Positions 47,869-58,078 of a stretch of 64,000 nt of DNA are shown one piece after another. The stretch's first letter is position 1, and each line of letters begins with the position of its first letter. Below the pieces are notes generated by a model. That model did not search any database. It saw only the letters and a list, made by a program, of their open reading frames with translations, and was not told where the DNA came from. Source of the stretch: Flavobacterium defluvii (GTDB lineage Bacteria > Bacteroidota > Bacteroidia > Flavobacteriales > Flavobacteriaceae); the NCBI RefSeq assembly GCF_900129555.1, contig NZ_FQWC01000001.1, forward strand, positions 310,001 through 374,000, in the 5' to 3' direction. The position numbers were made by a program, and so were the translations under genes.

Positions 47869-47953
47869 GTTTCAGGTTTCAAGTTTCAGGTTACTTAACC
47901 AACGTAATCGCTCCGCAAAAATTACCAAACTAATACAACTTGAAACCTGAAAC
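47869..47953. repeat. 17-bp perfect inverted repeat (GTTTCAGGTTTCAAGTT family)
   Basis: Arms 47869-47885 and 47937-47953 are exact reverse complements, separated by 51 bases. It sits between tag and the TPP riboswitch and may end the tag transcript. A related degenerate copy is at 48459-48486. Confidence 0.75.
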
Positions 47954-47969
47954 TTTAAACAAAAAACAT

Positions 47970-47977
47970 TATATTTG
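47970..47977 (+). promoter_or_regulatory. -7 box of the thi operon
   Basis: TATATTTG just before the riboswitch. The nearest TTG is 27 bp upstream, beyond the usual range. Confidence 0.6.
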
Positions 47978-47983
47978 CTTCAC

Positions 47984-48063
47984 ACTTTAGGGGTGTCTGC
48001 ATAACGCAGGCTGAGATTTTACCCTCTGAACCTGATCTAGTTCATACTAGCGTAGGGAAAAGT
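47984..48063 (+). promoter_or_regulatory. TPP riboswitch of the thi operon
   Basis: Contains the THI-box elements GGGGTGTC, GCTGAGA, ACCCTCTGAACCTGATCTAG and TACTAGCGTAGGGAA in order. P1 is ACTTT/AAAGT. It precedes thiS by 80 bases. Confidence 0.97.
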
Positions 48064-48077
48064 AAGATGACTTCTTG

Positions 48078-48095
48078 AACGCATTTTTATGCGTT
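48078..48095 (+). promoter_or_regulatory. hairpin in the thiS expression platform
   Basis: AACGCAT, loop TTTT, ATGCGTT, with no T-run after it. Probably a spacer helix or part of the switching structure. Confidence 0.5.
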
Positions 48096-48102
48096 ATTGT
48101 AG

Positions 48103-48146
48103 CCATTCCTAATGTGTATCTATACACTAAACTTGAAAAGGAATGG
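48103..48146 (+). promoter_or_regulatory. start-codon-sequestering helix of thiS
   Basis: CCATTCCT (48103-48110) is a perfect complement of AGGAATGG (48139-48146), which contains the thiS ATG. The loop holds a second hairpin GTGTA/TACAC. This would hide the start codon itself. Confidence 0.6.
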
Positions 48147-48349
48147 AACTAAAAATCAATCAACAAACTAAAAAATTCAATGCTGAATCGCTAAGCGTTC
48201 AATCATTGCTCGATCTCGAAATTCCGCATAAACAAAACGGAATCGCCGTTGCTGTCAACAATACCGTTGTTCCAAAAACTAAATGGAATGAATTCTTCGT
48301 ACAAGAAACCGACGAGATTTTAATTATTTCCGCTACGCAGGGAGGATAA
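48143..48349 (+). CDS. thiS: sulfur carrier protein ThiS
   Basis: A 68-residue ubiquitin-fold protein ending in Gly-Gly, which carries sulfur as thiocarboxylate to ThiG for the thiazole ring. Residues such as [16 protein letters not shown] and [12 protein letters not shown] match the family. First gene of the operon, directly controlled by the TPP riboswitch. Confidence 0.95.
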   Translation: MELKINQQTKKFNAESLSVQSLLDLEIPHKQNGIAVAVNNTVVPKTKWNEFFVQETDEILIISATQGG

Positions 48350-48354
48350 AGTTT

Positions 48355-50322
<1,968 letters not shown>

Positions 50323-50329
50323 AGTTTTA

Positions 50330-50358
50330 GAAAATAGAGGAAAGAATATAGAAAAAAG
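50330..50358. repeat. GAATAGA-type low-complexity gap
   Basis: TTTAGAAAATAGAGGAAAGA and following bases resemble the sequence that encodes the signal peptide of the TonB receptor at 62881-62920. Confidence 0.35.
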
Positions 50359-50360
50359 AT

Positions 50361-50972
50361 ATGATTGTAATTTCTAATCCTTTTTTTATTGAAGATGAAA
50401 TTGAAATGCTGAATTCTTTATTGGAGGAAGGATTGTCTTTGCTTCATATTCGGAAACCTGATTTTTCTGAATTGGAAATGGCTCAATTTATTAATCAGAT
50501 AAAACTAGAATTTCGAAATAAATTGGTTTTGCACAATCATCATCATTTAGCAGAAGATTTTGGCATTGACCGATTTCATTTTTCTGAGAAAGAAAGAAAA
50601 CAGAATTCAGGCTTTCCTGCAAGGTTTTCAAAACCTTGTAGGTCTAAATCAACGTCAACACATTCTATTGAAGATTTTAATTCGTTAGAAAACGAATTTG
50701 ATTATGCATTTCTAAGCCCCGTTTTTAAAAGCATTTCTAAGGAAAATTACTATCCAAAAAAAAATCTTTTTGAAGAATTAAAATTAAAAACAAATCGGCA
50801 AACAAAAATTATCGCCTTAGGCGGAATTAATTCAGTAAATATTCAGGAAGTTTTCGAAAAAGGTTTTGATGACGCAGCACTTTTAGGAAGCGTTTGGAAA
50901 AACGAAAATCCATTAAAACAATTTAAATTATGTCAAAAGATCGCCCTTTCGTACTTACAATCGCAGGTTTAG
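50361..50972 (+). CDS. TenI/ThiE-like protein
   Basis: A 203-residue TIM-barrel protein of the ThiE/TenI superfamily. Motifs: LLHIRKPDFS, where ThiE has Q-x-R-x-K; DYAFLSPVFKSISK, the TenI-type Ser-Pro-Val-Phe loop; and IIALGGINSVN. The operon also holds a canonical thiE, so this one is more likely TenI-like (thiazole tautomerase type) or a helper. Residues about 86-97 (FPARFSKPCRS) are encoded by a 27-bp palindrome inserted in frame, and lie in a loop. The 3' end overlaps thiD by 43 bases. Confidence 0.8.
   Translation: MIVISNPFFIEDEIEMLNSLLEEGLSLLHIRKPDFSELEMAQFINQIKLEFRNKLVLHNHHHLAEDFGIDRFHFSEKERKQNSGFPARFSKPCRSKSTSTHSIEDFNSLENEFDYAFLSPVFKSISKENYYPKKNLFEELKLKTNRQTKIIALGGINSVNIQEVFEKGFDDAALLGSVWKNENPLKQFKLCQKIALSYLQSQV
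50616..50642. repeat. 27-bp palindrome inside the tenI-like gene
   Basis: CCTGCAAGGTTTT, C, AAAACCTTGTAGG: 13-bp arms with one G-T pair. Its length is a multiple of three, so the reading frame is preserved. I know similar palindromes as dispersed intergenic repeats in Flavobacterium. Confidence 0.8.
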
Positions 50973-51682
50973 ATCCGTCTGGTGGCGCTGGAATTTTAGC
51001 TGATATCAAAACATTTGAACAGCATAAAGTTACAGGTTTTGCTATTTCGACAGCTAACACGATTCAGACCGAAAATCAGTTTTATGAAATTCAGTGGACA
51101 GGTTTAAGTTTTGTAATTCGTTCCATTGAAACCCTTTTTTTAAACTATAAAATCAACGTTGTTAAAATCGGAATTGTTTCTTCCCTGCATGATTTAAGCC
51201 GAATCCTTTCAACTATAAAATTGCTTTCGCCTTCAACAAAAATTGTTTGGGATCCGGTTTTGAAATCAACAACTCAATTTGATTTTTTAAATATTGAAAC
51301 TCATTCAGATCTAAATAAAATACTCCCAAAAATAGATTTAATTACTCCCAATTATCATGAGACAGAAATATTATTTCCTGGTTTTATTTCTAAAAATCTT
51401 TGGAAAGAAAACCAGATTTCAACGAACATTTTGCTAAAAGGCGGACATAACGAAAAGGCTTTGGGAAGAGATCGTTTATTTCTAAAAGATGAAGTTTTAG
51501 AATTGCTTCCATCAGAAAAAAATTGTTTTGAAAAACACGGTTCGGGCTGTGTGCTTTCATCAGCAATCGCTTCTAATCTTGCATTAAATCAAAACACAAC
51601 AGAAGCGTGTAAAAATGCCAAAATTTATATCGAAAAATACCTGAGTTCAACATCAACTTTAATTGGATATCATTATGTATAG
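50930..51682 (+). CDS. thiD: hydroxymethylpyrimidine (phosphate) kinase ThiD
   Basis: A 250-residue ribokinase-fold kinase that phosphorylates HMP and HMP-phosphate. It has TIAGLDPSGGAGILADIKTF at the N-terminus, VWDPVLKST, ITPNYHETEIL and the C-terminal anion hole KHGSGCVLSSAIAS. Start overlaps the preceding gene by 43 bases and the end overlaps thiE. Confidence 0.95.
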   Translation: MSKDRPFVLTIAGLDPSGGAGILADIKTFEQHKVTGFAISTANTIQTENQFYEIQWTGLSFVIRSIETLFLNYKINVVKIGIVSSLHDLSRILSTIKLLSPSTKIVWDPVLKSTTQFDFLNIETHSDLNKILPKIDLITPNYHETEILFPGFISKNLWKENQISTNILLKGGHNEKALGRDRLFLKDEVLELLPSEKNCFEKHGSGCVLSSAIASNLALNQNTTEACKNAKIYIEKYLSSTSTLIGYHYV

Positions 51683-52313
51683 CAAACTTCAATATATCTC
51701 GCAAGGAGAAACAATCGAAAAACAATTGTACAATATTCATCAGGCACTTGACTCCGGATGTAAATGGGTGCAAATGCGATTTAAAAACCAAACCACAAAA
51801 GACACTTTTGCTTTAGCCGAAGCCGTAAAACCTTTATGCGAAAAATATACTGCAAATTTTATTGTAAATGACGACATATACCTCGCCAAGCAAATAGATG
51901 CTAATGGCGTTCATTTAGGCTTAACTGATACTAAAATTGATGAAGCCAGAGCTTTTTTAGGCATATCAAAAGTTATTGGCGGAACTGCAAATACATTCGA
52001 AGACATTGAAAATCATATGAAAAATGATTGTGATTATATTGGTTTAGGGCCTTTTCGCTTTACAACTACAAAAGAAAAATTAAGTCCAATTTTAGGTTTA
52101 TCGGGATATTTTAATATTCTTCAAAAAATTAAAAAAAATAAAATCGAGATTCCGGTTTATGCTATCGGCGGTATTACTTTAAAAGATGTCAGTCCGTTAA
52201 TGGAAACCGGAATTCACGGAATTGCACTTTCTGGCATCATCACCGAAAGCGATGAAAGAGAAAAATTAATTCAACAATTAAACGAAAAATTATATGCAGA
52301 CATCATTGTTTAA
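51675..52313 (+). CDS. thiE: thiamine phosphate synthase ThiE
   Basis: A 212-residue enzyme joining HMP pyrophosphate and thiazole phosphate. Canonical residues: KWVQMRFKN (pyrophosphate and Lys/Arg), [20 protein letters not shown], and [14 protein letters not shown] at 51675 overlaps the thiD stop by 8 bases; the end overlaps thiG by 20 bases. Confidence 0.95.
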   Translation: MYSKLQYISQGETIEKQLYNIHQALDSGCKWVQMRFKNQTTKDTFALAEAVKPLCEKYTANFIVNDDIYLAKQIDANGVHLGLTDTKIDEARAFLGISKVIGGTANTFEDIENHMKNDCDYIGLGPFRFTTTKEKLSPILGLSGYFNILQKIKKNKIEIPVYAIGGITLKDVSPLMETGIHGIALSGIITESDEREKLIQQLNEKLYADIIV

Positions 52314-53070
52314 TATTGGCGATAAGAGCTTTAAATCCCGATTATTTCTAGGAACGGGAAAATTTGGTTCGAATGAAGAAATGGAAAACGCAATTTTAGC
52401 TTCTCAAAGCGAATTGGTTACGGTTGCACTTAAACGAATTGATCTTGAAACGGATACAGACGCCATTTTATCGCATTTAAAACATCCTAATATCAATTTA
52501 TTACCCAACACTTCTGGAGCGCGAAATGCTAAAGAAGCAGTTTTTGCTGCACAATTAGCTCGGGAAGCGTTAGAAACCAATTGGGTAAAACTAGAAATTC
52601 ATCCTGATCCGAAGTATCTAATGCCTGATCCGGTTGAGACTTTAAAAGCCGCAGAAGAATTGGCAAAGCTTGGTTTTATTGTACTTCCTTACATTCACGC
52701 CGATCCTGTTTTGTGCAAACATTTAGAAAATGCAGGAACTGCAGCCTTAATGCCTTTGGGTTCGCCAATAGGAAGTAATAAGGGTTTAAAAACGATTGAT
52801 TTTCTTGAAATTATAATTGAACAAAGTAATGTTCCGGTTATTGTTGATGCAGGAATTGGCGCTCCTTCTGACGCTGCAAAAGCAATGGAAATAGGTGCCG
52901 ATGCTGTTTTGGTAAATACTGCAATTGCCGTTGCGGGAAATCCGAAATTAATGGCTGAAGCTTTTAGAGAAGCTGTTATTGCTGGGAGAAAGGCTTTTGA
53001 AGCCAAAGTTGCCAATCAGCAAAATTATGCTTCGGCTTCTAGCCCTTTGACTTCTTTTCTTTATGAGTAA
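52294..53070 (+). CDS. thiG: thiazole synthase ThiG
   Basis: A 258-residue TIM-barrel enzyme making the thiazole phosphate ring from DXP, dehydroglycine and ThiS thiocarboxylate. The segment [18 protein letters not shown] holds the probable Schiff-base Lys; [10 protein letters not shown] and [20 protein letters not shown] bind phosphate. Confidence 0.97.
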   Translation: MQTSLFNIGDKSFKSRLFLGTGKFGSNEEMENAILASQSELVTVALKRIDLETDTDAILSHLKHPNINLLPNTSGARNAKEAVFAAQLAREALETNWVKLEIHPDPKYLMPDPVETLKAAEELAKLGFIVLPYIHADPVLCKHLENAGTAALMPLGSPIGSNKGLKTIDFLEIIIEQSNVPVIVDAGIGAPSDAAKAMEIGADAVLVNTAIAVAGNPKLMAEAFREAVIAGRKAFEAKVANQQNYASASSPLTSFLYE

Positions 53071-53078
53071 TTTTTTTC

Positions 53079-53158
53079 AACCGCAAAGTTCGCAAAGACA
53101 AGCGCTAAGAACGCAAAGCTTTGCGAACCTTGCGTAAAACTTTGCGCTCTTTGCGGTT
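53079..53158. repeat. 80-bp imperfect palindrome between thiG and thiH
   Basis: It opens with AACCGCAAAG and closes with CTTTGCGGTT, centred on CGCAAAGCTTTGCG, with further CGCAAAG units in both arms. The unit is a dispersed family in Flavobacterium as far as I know. Confidence 0.8.
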
Positions 53159-53165
53159 AAACATT

Positions 53166-54278
53166 ATGAACACATTCAAATCTATTTTCGAGCAATATAA
53201 CTGGGATGATATCCAGACCAAAATATATAAAACTACATCAAAAGATGTCGAAAGAACATTGGCTAAAACCAAATATAATCTCGATGATTTTTTGATTTTG
53301 ATTTCTCCAATCGCTCAGAATTATTTAGAACAAATGGCACAGAAATGCCACGAAATTACCAAAAAACGTTTCGGAAAAACAATACAAATGTATGCCCCGT
53401 TGTATTTAAGCAACGAATGCCAAAACATTTGCACCTATTGCGGATTTAGTCTCGATAATAAAATCAAACGAAAAACCCTGACTGACGCAGAAATAAAACT
53501 AGAAGTTGAAGCTTTAAAAAATACTGGTTTTGATCATGTTTTATTGGTAACCGGTGAAGCGAATTATACTGTAAATATTAATTATTTCCTGAATGCCATT
53601 AATTTAATTAAAAACGATTTTTCTATTATTTCAGTTGAAGTTCAGCCGCTTTCAACCGAAGATTATGAGCGTTTACATAATGCCGGAGTATATTCCATTT
53701 TGGTTTATCAGGAAACGTATCATCAGGAAGTCTATAAAAAGTATCATACCAAAGGCAAAAAATCAAATTTTGATTATCGATTAGAAACTCCAGACCGAAT
53801 TGGTTCGGCAGGAATTCATAAAATTGGTTTGGGTGTTTTATTGGGTTTGGAGGACTGGCGAACTGATAGTTTTTTCAACGCTTTGCATTTAGATTATCTT
53901 CAGAAAAAATACTGGCAGACAAAATATTCGGTTTCATTTCCGCGTCTGCGTCCTGCCGAAGGAATTATAGAACCCAATTTTATTATGGATGATAAAGATT
54001 TGACGCAGCTCATCTGTGCCTATCGTTTATGGAATGAAGATTTAGAAATTTCTATTTCAACGAGAGAGAATGAAAAATTCAGAAACAATATTATTCCAAT
54101 TGGCGTTACGAGTATGAGTGCCGGTTCTAAAACTAATCCGGGCGGTTATGTCGTAGATCCGCAGTCTTTGGAACAATTCGAAATCAGTGATGAGCGCTCT
54201 GCAGATGAAATTTCAAAAATCATAAAAAATGCAGGCTATGAACCTGTTTGGAAAGATTGGAGCAAAAGTTTTATTTAA
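53166..54278 (+). CDS. thiH: 2-iminoacetate synthase ThiH
   Basis: A 370-residue radical SAM tyrosine lyase that supplies dehydroglycine for ThiG. The SAM cluster motif is ECQNICTYCGFS (Cys-x3-Cys-x2-Cys, about 79-90). Other family features are TGEANYTVN and TSMSAGSKTNPGGY. The ATG at 53166 is used because the longer in-frame extension is encoded by the palindromic repeat. Use of ThiH rather than ThiO fits an anaerobe-derived thiazole route. Confidence 0.96.
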   Translation: MNTFKSIFEQYNWDDIQTKIYKTTSKDVERTLAKTKYNLDDFLILISPIAQNYLEQMAQKCHEITKKRFGKTIQMYAPLYLSNECQNICTYCGFSLDNKIKRKTLTDAEIKLEVEALKNTGFDHVLLVTGEANYTVNINYFLNAINLIKNDFSIISVEVQPLSTEDYERLHNAGVYSILVYQETYHQEVYKKYHTKGKKSNFDYRLETPDRIGSAGIHKIGLGVLLGLEDWRTDSFFNALHLDYLQKKYWQTKYSVSFPRLRPAEGIIEPNFIMDDKDLTQLICAYRLWNEDLEISISTRENEKFRNNIIPIGVTSMSAGSKTNPGGYVVDPQSLEQFEISDERSADEISKIIKNAGYEPVWKDWSKSFI

Positions 54279-54279
54279 T

Positions 54280-54342
54280 AAATTCCAATATTTAAACCCC
54301 AAATTCCAATCTAAAATCAACAATCTAAAATCTAAAATTTAA
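54280..54342. repeat. AATTCCAA and AATCTAAA repeats before thiF
   Basis: Two repeat families joined: AAATTCCAAT units, then three to four copies of AATCTAAAATC. No hairpin with T-run. Confidence 0.6.
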
Positions 54343-54343
54343 A

Positions 54344-55054
54344 GTGAGCATCATAAAAGAATTCCTTCGCTATAACAGACAAACTATTCTTCCAGAAATT
54401 GGTGATGAAGGACAGGAAAAACTAAAAAAAGCCCGCGTTTTAGTTATTGGAGCAGGCGGTTTGGGCTGCCCTATTTTACAATACATAGCAACAGCAGGAG
54501 TTGGGTTTATCGGAATTATGGATTTTGATACAATTGAAATTCATAATCTTCACAGGCAGATTTTATATACCGAAAATGAAATTGGTCAGCATAAGGCAAT
54601 TGCAGCAAAAGAAGCTGTTGTAAAATTAAATCCACTAATTAAAGCTTTTGCAATCAATGAAAAATTAACCGCCGAGAATGCATCAAAAGTTATGCAACAA
54701 TTTGATATTATTGTTGATGGTTCAGATAATTTTTCGACACGTTATTTAGTCAACGATACTTGTGTTAGACTCAATAAACCGTTAGTTTACGGAAGTATTT
54801 TGAGATTTGAAGGCCAGATTGCGGTTTTTAATCACAACGGAAGTAAGAACTTAAGGGATTTATTTTCTGAAATGCCCGATCCAAAAGATGTCCCAAATTG
54901 CAACTTAAATGGAGTCTTAGGAACTTTACCCGGAATTATCGGAAATATGATGGCACACGAAACCTTAAAATTGATTTTAGAATTACCAACTTTAAAAAAT
55001 GAAATAATAATTTTTAATACGTTAAACTGGAATTTTACAAAATTGAATTTCTAA
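54344..55054 (+). CDS. thiF: ThiF/MoeB/HesA family adenylyltransferase
   Basis: A 236-residue E1-like enzyme that adenylates the ThiS C-terminus. ATP site GAGGLGCPILQYIA (about 38-51), DFDTIEIHNLHRQ, and DGSDNFSTRYLVND with the catalytic Asp. It starts at GTG. The two CxxC zinc-binding pairs of classical ThiF/MoeB are absent: only VPNCNLNGVLG remains. The rhodanese extension is missing. Last gene of the thi operon; its TAA overlaps the stop of the opposing MOSC gene. Confidence 0.9.
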   Translation: MSIIKEFLRYNRQTILPEIGDEGQEKLKKARVLVIGAGGLGCPILQYIATAGVGFIGIMDFDTIEIHNLHRQILYTENEIGQHKAIAAKEAVVKLNPLIKAFAINEKLTAENASKVMQQFDIIVDGSDNFSTRYLVNDTCVRLNKPLVYGSILRFEGQIAVFNHNGSKNLRDLFSEMPDPKDVPNCNLNGVLGTLPGIIGNMMAHETLKLILELPTLKNEIIIFNTLNWNFTKLNF

Positions 55055-55845
55055 AAAACAAGCACATCACCAACATTGATAATTCCCGAATTCAGACTCA
55101 CAATATTGGTTCCGAATAAAACCGAATTATCTACGTTTCTGTATTTACTTAGCGTTTTTAGAGGTTCTTTTTTCAAACGCCCATTTTCCGGATCATTGTT
55201 AACCATTACGCATCTTCCGCAGGGCTTTACATTTTTAAATTGAACTTCACCTATTGTAAAAGCCTTAAAGTCATCTTCTTCATGAGGATTTTCACTCGTA
55301 ACTACAATATTCGGACGAAACCTTTTTATTGTAATTTTTTCATCGAGTTTATCATTCAAAAAATCTAAACTTTTCGATCCAATTAATAAATAAGGATAAC
55401 CGTCGGCCAAACTTACATTAAAAGTTTGTTTTGCTCTGGAGCTTTCATGTTTGCGGTCTCCATTTTTTAAGATTTTGACCAATTTACATTCAAAACCCAA
55501 ATGCCGGCTAAACCATTTTGAACTTTCAGGATTTACCTCAACAACTTCACTTTTATCATCCCAAACATTTACTTTTATTGGGTTTCCCAGATGTTCATTA
55601 ATAGAAAATTCATGTTTGTGAGCCTGAAAAGTTATACTAATTTTTCCATTTGAAATTTGTGGATAGAACTGACTCATAATACGATGTTCCCTCTGCGTTA
55701 ACATTTGATTTTCAGCATCAATTAACATCCATCTTCGGTCATTTTCAAAACCCATTTCTTCTGCCTTGGCAGATTGAAGGCTTATTCCCGCCAGGCTTTT
55801 TATTGGATAAATATATATTTCTTTTACAACATGAATAGTACTCAT
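55051..55845 (-). CDS. MOSC domain protein
   Basis: A 264-residue protein with the MOSC N-terminal beta-barrel domain (IYPIKSLAGISL at about 12-23) and MOSC domain with FRPNIVVTSENPHEEDDFK and NVKPCGRCVMVNNDPENG, the latter carrying the conserved Cys. Relatives are mARC/YcbX-like molybdenum cofactor N-hydroxylate reductases. Convergent with thiF, sharing 4 bases at the 3' ends. Confidence 0.88.
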   Translation of the reverse strand: MSTIHVVKEIYIYPIKSLAGISLQSAKAEEMGFENDRRWMLIDAENQMLTQREHRIMSQFYPQISNGKISITFQAHKHEFSINEHLGNPIKVNVWDDKSEVVEVNPESSKWFSRHLGFECKLVKILKNGDRKHESSRAKQTFNVSLADGYPYLLIGSKSLDFLNDKLDEKITIKRFRPNIVVTSENPHEEDDFKAFTIGEVQFKNVKPCGRCVMVNNDPENGRLKKEPLKTLSKYRNVDNSVLFGTNIVSLNSGIINVGDVLVF

Positions 55846-55847
55846 TT

Positions 55848-56486
55848 TTATTTGCTTTTTAAAATGGACATAAATTCGTCACGATCAATTTCGCGACAGC
55901 CTAAACTATCTAAATGCGGATTATAAACCTGACAATCTAATAATTTGTAATTTTCTTTCTTTAAATGATTTACCAATGCAATAAATCCAACTTTTGAAGC
56001 ATTTGATATTTTAGAAAACATACTTTCACCACAAAAAATATGGCCTAAATCTATACCGTACAAACCACCAACCAGAACCCCTTCCTGCCAAACCTCAACC
56101 GATTTTGCAATTCCTTGTTTATGAAGTTCAACATACGCTTGGATCATTTCATCCGAAATCCAGGTTCCGTCCTGACCGTCGCGTAATATTTTCTGGCAGT
56201 TTAAAATTACTTCTTCAAAATTTGTATTGAAAGTAACAGTAAAAATATTTCTATTCAAAATGTTACGCATGCTTTTGGAGACATTTAATTCGTCTAAAAA
56301 TAAAACCATACGAGGGTCCGGAGCCCACCACAGAATCGATTCGCCTTCGTTAAACCACGGGAAGATTCCGTTGTTATACGCCAGTTTCAATCGTTCAGGG
56401 CTTAGATCACCTCCAACTGCCAAAATGCCTTCATCATCGGCTTCTGAAACAGGTGGAAAATATAAATTATCAAATATAAAATACAT
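55848..56486 (-). CDS. aat: leucyl/phenylalanyl-tRNA-protein transferase
   Basis: A 212-residue enzyme that adds Leu or Phe to N-terminal Arg/Lys of proteins for ClpAP degradation. Diagnostic segments: FPPVSEADDEGILAVGGDLS, GIFPWFNEGESILWWAPDPR and GGLYGIDLGHIFCGESMFS. Two bases separate it from the MOSC gene, so they form a unit. Confidence 0.96.
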   Translation of the reverse strand: MYFIFDNLYFPPVSEADDEGILAVGGDLSPERLKLAYNNGIFPWFNEGESILWWAPDPRMVLFLDELNVSKSMRNILNRNIFTVTFNTNFEEVILNCQKILRDGQDGTWISDEMIQAYVELHKQGIAKSVEVWQEGVLVGGLYGIDLGHIFCGESMFSKISNASKVGFIALVNHLKKENYKLLDCQVYNPHLDSLGCREIDRDEFMSILKSK

Positions 56487-56571
56487 CTTAAATAATCATT
56501 TTTGAAATTCCAAACTTTTTAATCTTGTCAATTCAACCAAAGGGAGAAATGACATAAACTGCAAAAAAATA

Positions 56572-56618
56572 AAATTCCAAATCCCAAATTCAAGTAAATG
56601 AATTGGAATTTGGAATTT
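56572..56618. repeat. AATTCCAA-family inverted repeat downstream of DUF3127
   Basis: AAATTCCAAATCCCAAATTC and, after a short loop, AATTGGAATTTGGAATTT: imperfect arms of about 19 bp. It may form the 3' end of the DUF3127 transcript. Confidence 0.65.
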
Positions 56619-56640
56619 AATAATTTGAAATTTTAAACTC

Positions 56641-57012
56641 TTAGAACGGTAAATCGTCTGGTTCGTCTTCGTTTAAATTTGTAGCCGGAGCAAAAGCTTC
56701 TGCAGCAGGAACTGACGGAGTTTGTGCAGGTCCTTCTGGTGCCAATCTTTCGATTCTCCAACCTTGAATACTATTAAAATATCTTGTTTCTCCTTGCGGA
56801 TTAACCCATTCTCTTCCTCTTAAATTGATAGAAACTTTTACTGCCTCTCCTTGTTTGTAGCTGCTTAGTAAATCGCATTTATCTTGTGTAAATTCGATTA
56901 AAATGTGCTGCGGATACTGCTCATCTGTAGTTACTACTAATTCTCTTTTTTTGAATGAAGCACTAACTTGCTGCTCAGGATTAACGACTTTTACTTTTCC
57001 TATAACTTCCAT
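56641..57012 (-). CDS. DUF3127 protein (OB-fold, single-strand binding type)
   Basis: A 123-residue protein with an OB-like beta pattern, FKKRELVVTTDEQYPQHILI and NLRGREWVNPQGETRYFNSI, then an acidic tail ending DDLPF, like the tail of single-stranded DNA-binding proteins. DUF3127 has no settled function; the tail suggests a role in DNA or RNA binding with partner recruitment. Shares the strand with the flavin reductase gene upstream (30-base gap). Confidence 0.82.
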   Translation of the reverse strand: MEVIGKVKVVNPEQQVSASFKKRELVVTTDEQYPQHILIEFTQDKCDLLSSYKQGEAVKVSINLRGREWVNPQGETRYFNSIQGWRIERLAPEGPAQTPSVPAAEAFAPATNLNEDEPDDLPF

Positions 57013-57042
57013 CTTCGTCTATATTAATTATTGTTTCTATTC

Positions 57043-57918
57043 TTATTTTTTAGCTAAAAGCACTTTCCATGCCGATTCGATATCATCTTTATCCAAATAT
57101 TTTTTGGCTTCTAAGTGCACTTTTTTCTGATCATCTGAGCTTAAAACTCCTTTTACAGAAAAATTTTCTTTCACAAATATACTAACTTCTTCTGTTGTAG
57201 GCAAGGCTTCGATATTTCCAAGTTTTCCGAGATCATTCCCGTTAAACACAGCACTTTCCTTAATAAAATTAGGAATCGCATCTACTCCAACACCCAAAGT
57301 TGTCAGCGGTTTTGGCACTTCAAAAAGTCCTTCCTTAGATCTTGAATACCAATTTGCTCCTAATCTTGAAACCAAATCTATTTTATGCTGATCGATCGCT
57401 CCGTTTTCATCCAGAATCGCTTCGTGAATATGAATTTTTACTACTTCACACAAAATCAAATTTCCGGCTCCTCCTTCTGTTCCTAACGGAATAATCTGCG
57501 TTATCTTGCATTCAAATTGTACGGGAGATTCTTTTACCCGATATGGTTTAACAAAATCAGACGGAATTTGTGTTAAACCGGCTTTTATAAATTCATTTAC
57601 CCCTTCTCCATATTCTGTACTTGCCAGTGAAGTCTGCTGTACCAAATCATAATTAACTACGTTTATTACAACCTCTTTCGTAGCTTCTGCATTGATTAAT
57701 GTATGTTTTACCGTATTGTCACGAACACGTCTTGAAGGCGAAAAAACCAAAATTGGCGGATTAGCACTAAAAACATTAAAAAAACTAAAGGGTGACAAAT
57801 TTGGAATTCCTTTTTCGCTGATTGTACTGGCAAAAGCAATAGGCCTTGGCCCTACTGAACTTTGCAGATAACCTTGTAACTGCGCCGTTGAAATTTCTTT
57901 TGGATTGATGCTAATCAT
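57043..57918 (-). CDS. flavin reductase-like protein
   Basis: A 291-residue protein with an N-terminal flavin reductase (PF01613) domain: LQSSVGPRPIAFASTISEKG, NLSPFSFFNVFSANPPILVF and SLASTEYGEGVNEF. FMN-dependent activity is expected, partner unknown. The C-terminal 80 residues are an added helical part ending in a Lys-rich tail, beyond the usual about 200 residues. Upstream, CAAAAGTA at 57956-57963 is a possible -7 box. Confidence 0.88.
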   Translation of the reverse strand: MISINPKEISTAQLQGYLQSSVGPRPIAFASTISEKGIPNLSPFSFFNVFSANPPILVFSPSRRVRDNTVKHTLINAEATKEVVINVVNYDLVQQTSLASTEYGEGVNEFIKAGLTQIPSDFVKPYRVKESPVQFECKITQIIPLGTEGGAGNLILCEVVKIHIHEAILDENGAIDQHKIDLVSRLGANWYSRSKEGLFEVPKPLTTLGVGVDAIPNFIKESAVFNGNDLGKLGNIEALPTTEEVSIFVKENFSVKGVLSSDDQKKVHLEAKKYLDKDDIESAWKVLLAKK

Positions 57919-58078
57919 AATTATTATTGTTTAACCGAACCTCATTTCGGTCATACAAAAGTATAGAAATCGTTCAATTCAGAGAAATAGTTTTTGAAGA
58001 TTAAAACAAAATCTTTTTAAAGTCTTCAAAATATAAAATGTGTTTATTTCGTTATATTTATACCTCAAAAATTAGTTT

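Noticed and set aside
53121..53165. Arg/Leu-rich N-terminal extension of ThiH
   Set aside because: Encoded by the CGCAAAG palindrome; the ATG at 53166 gives the normal start.
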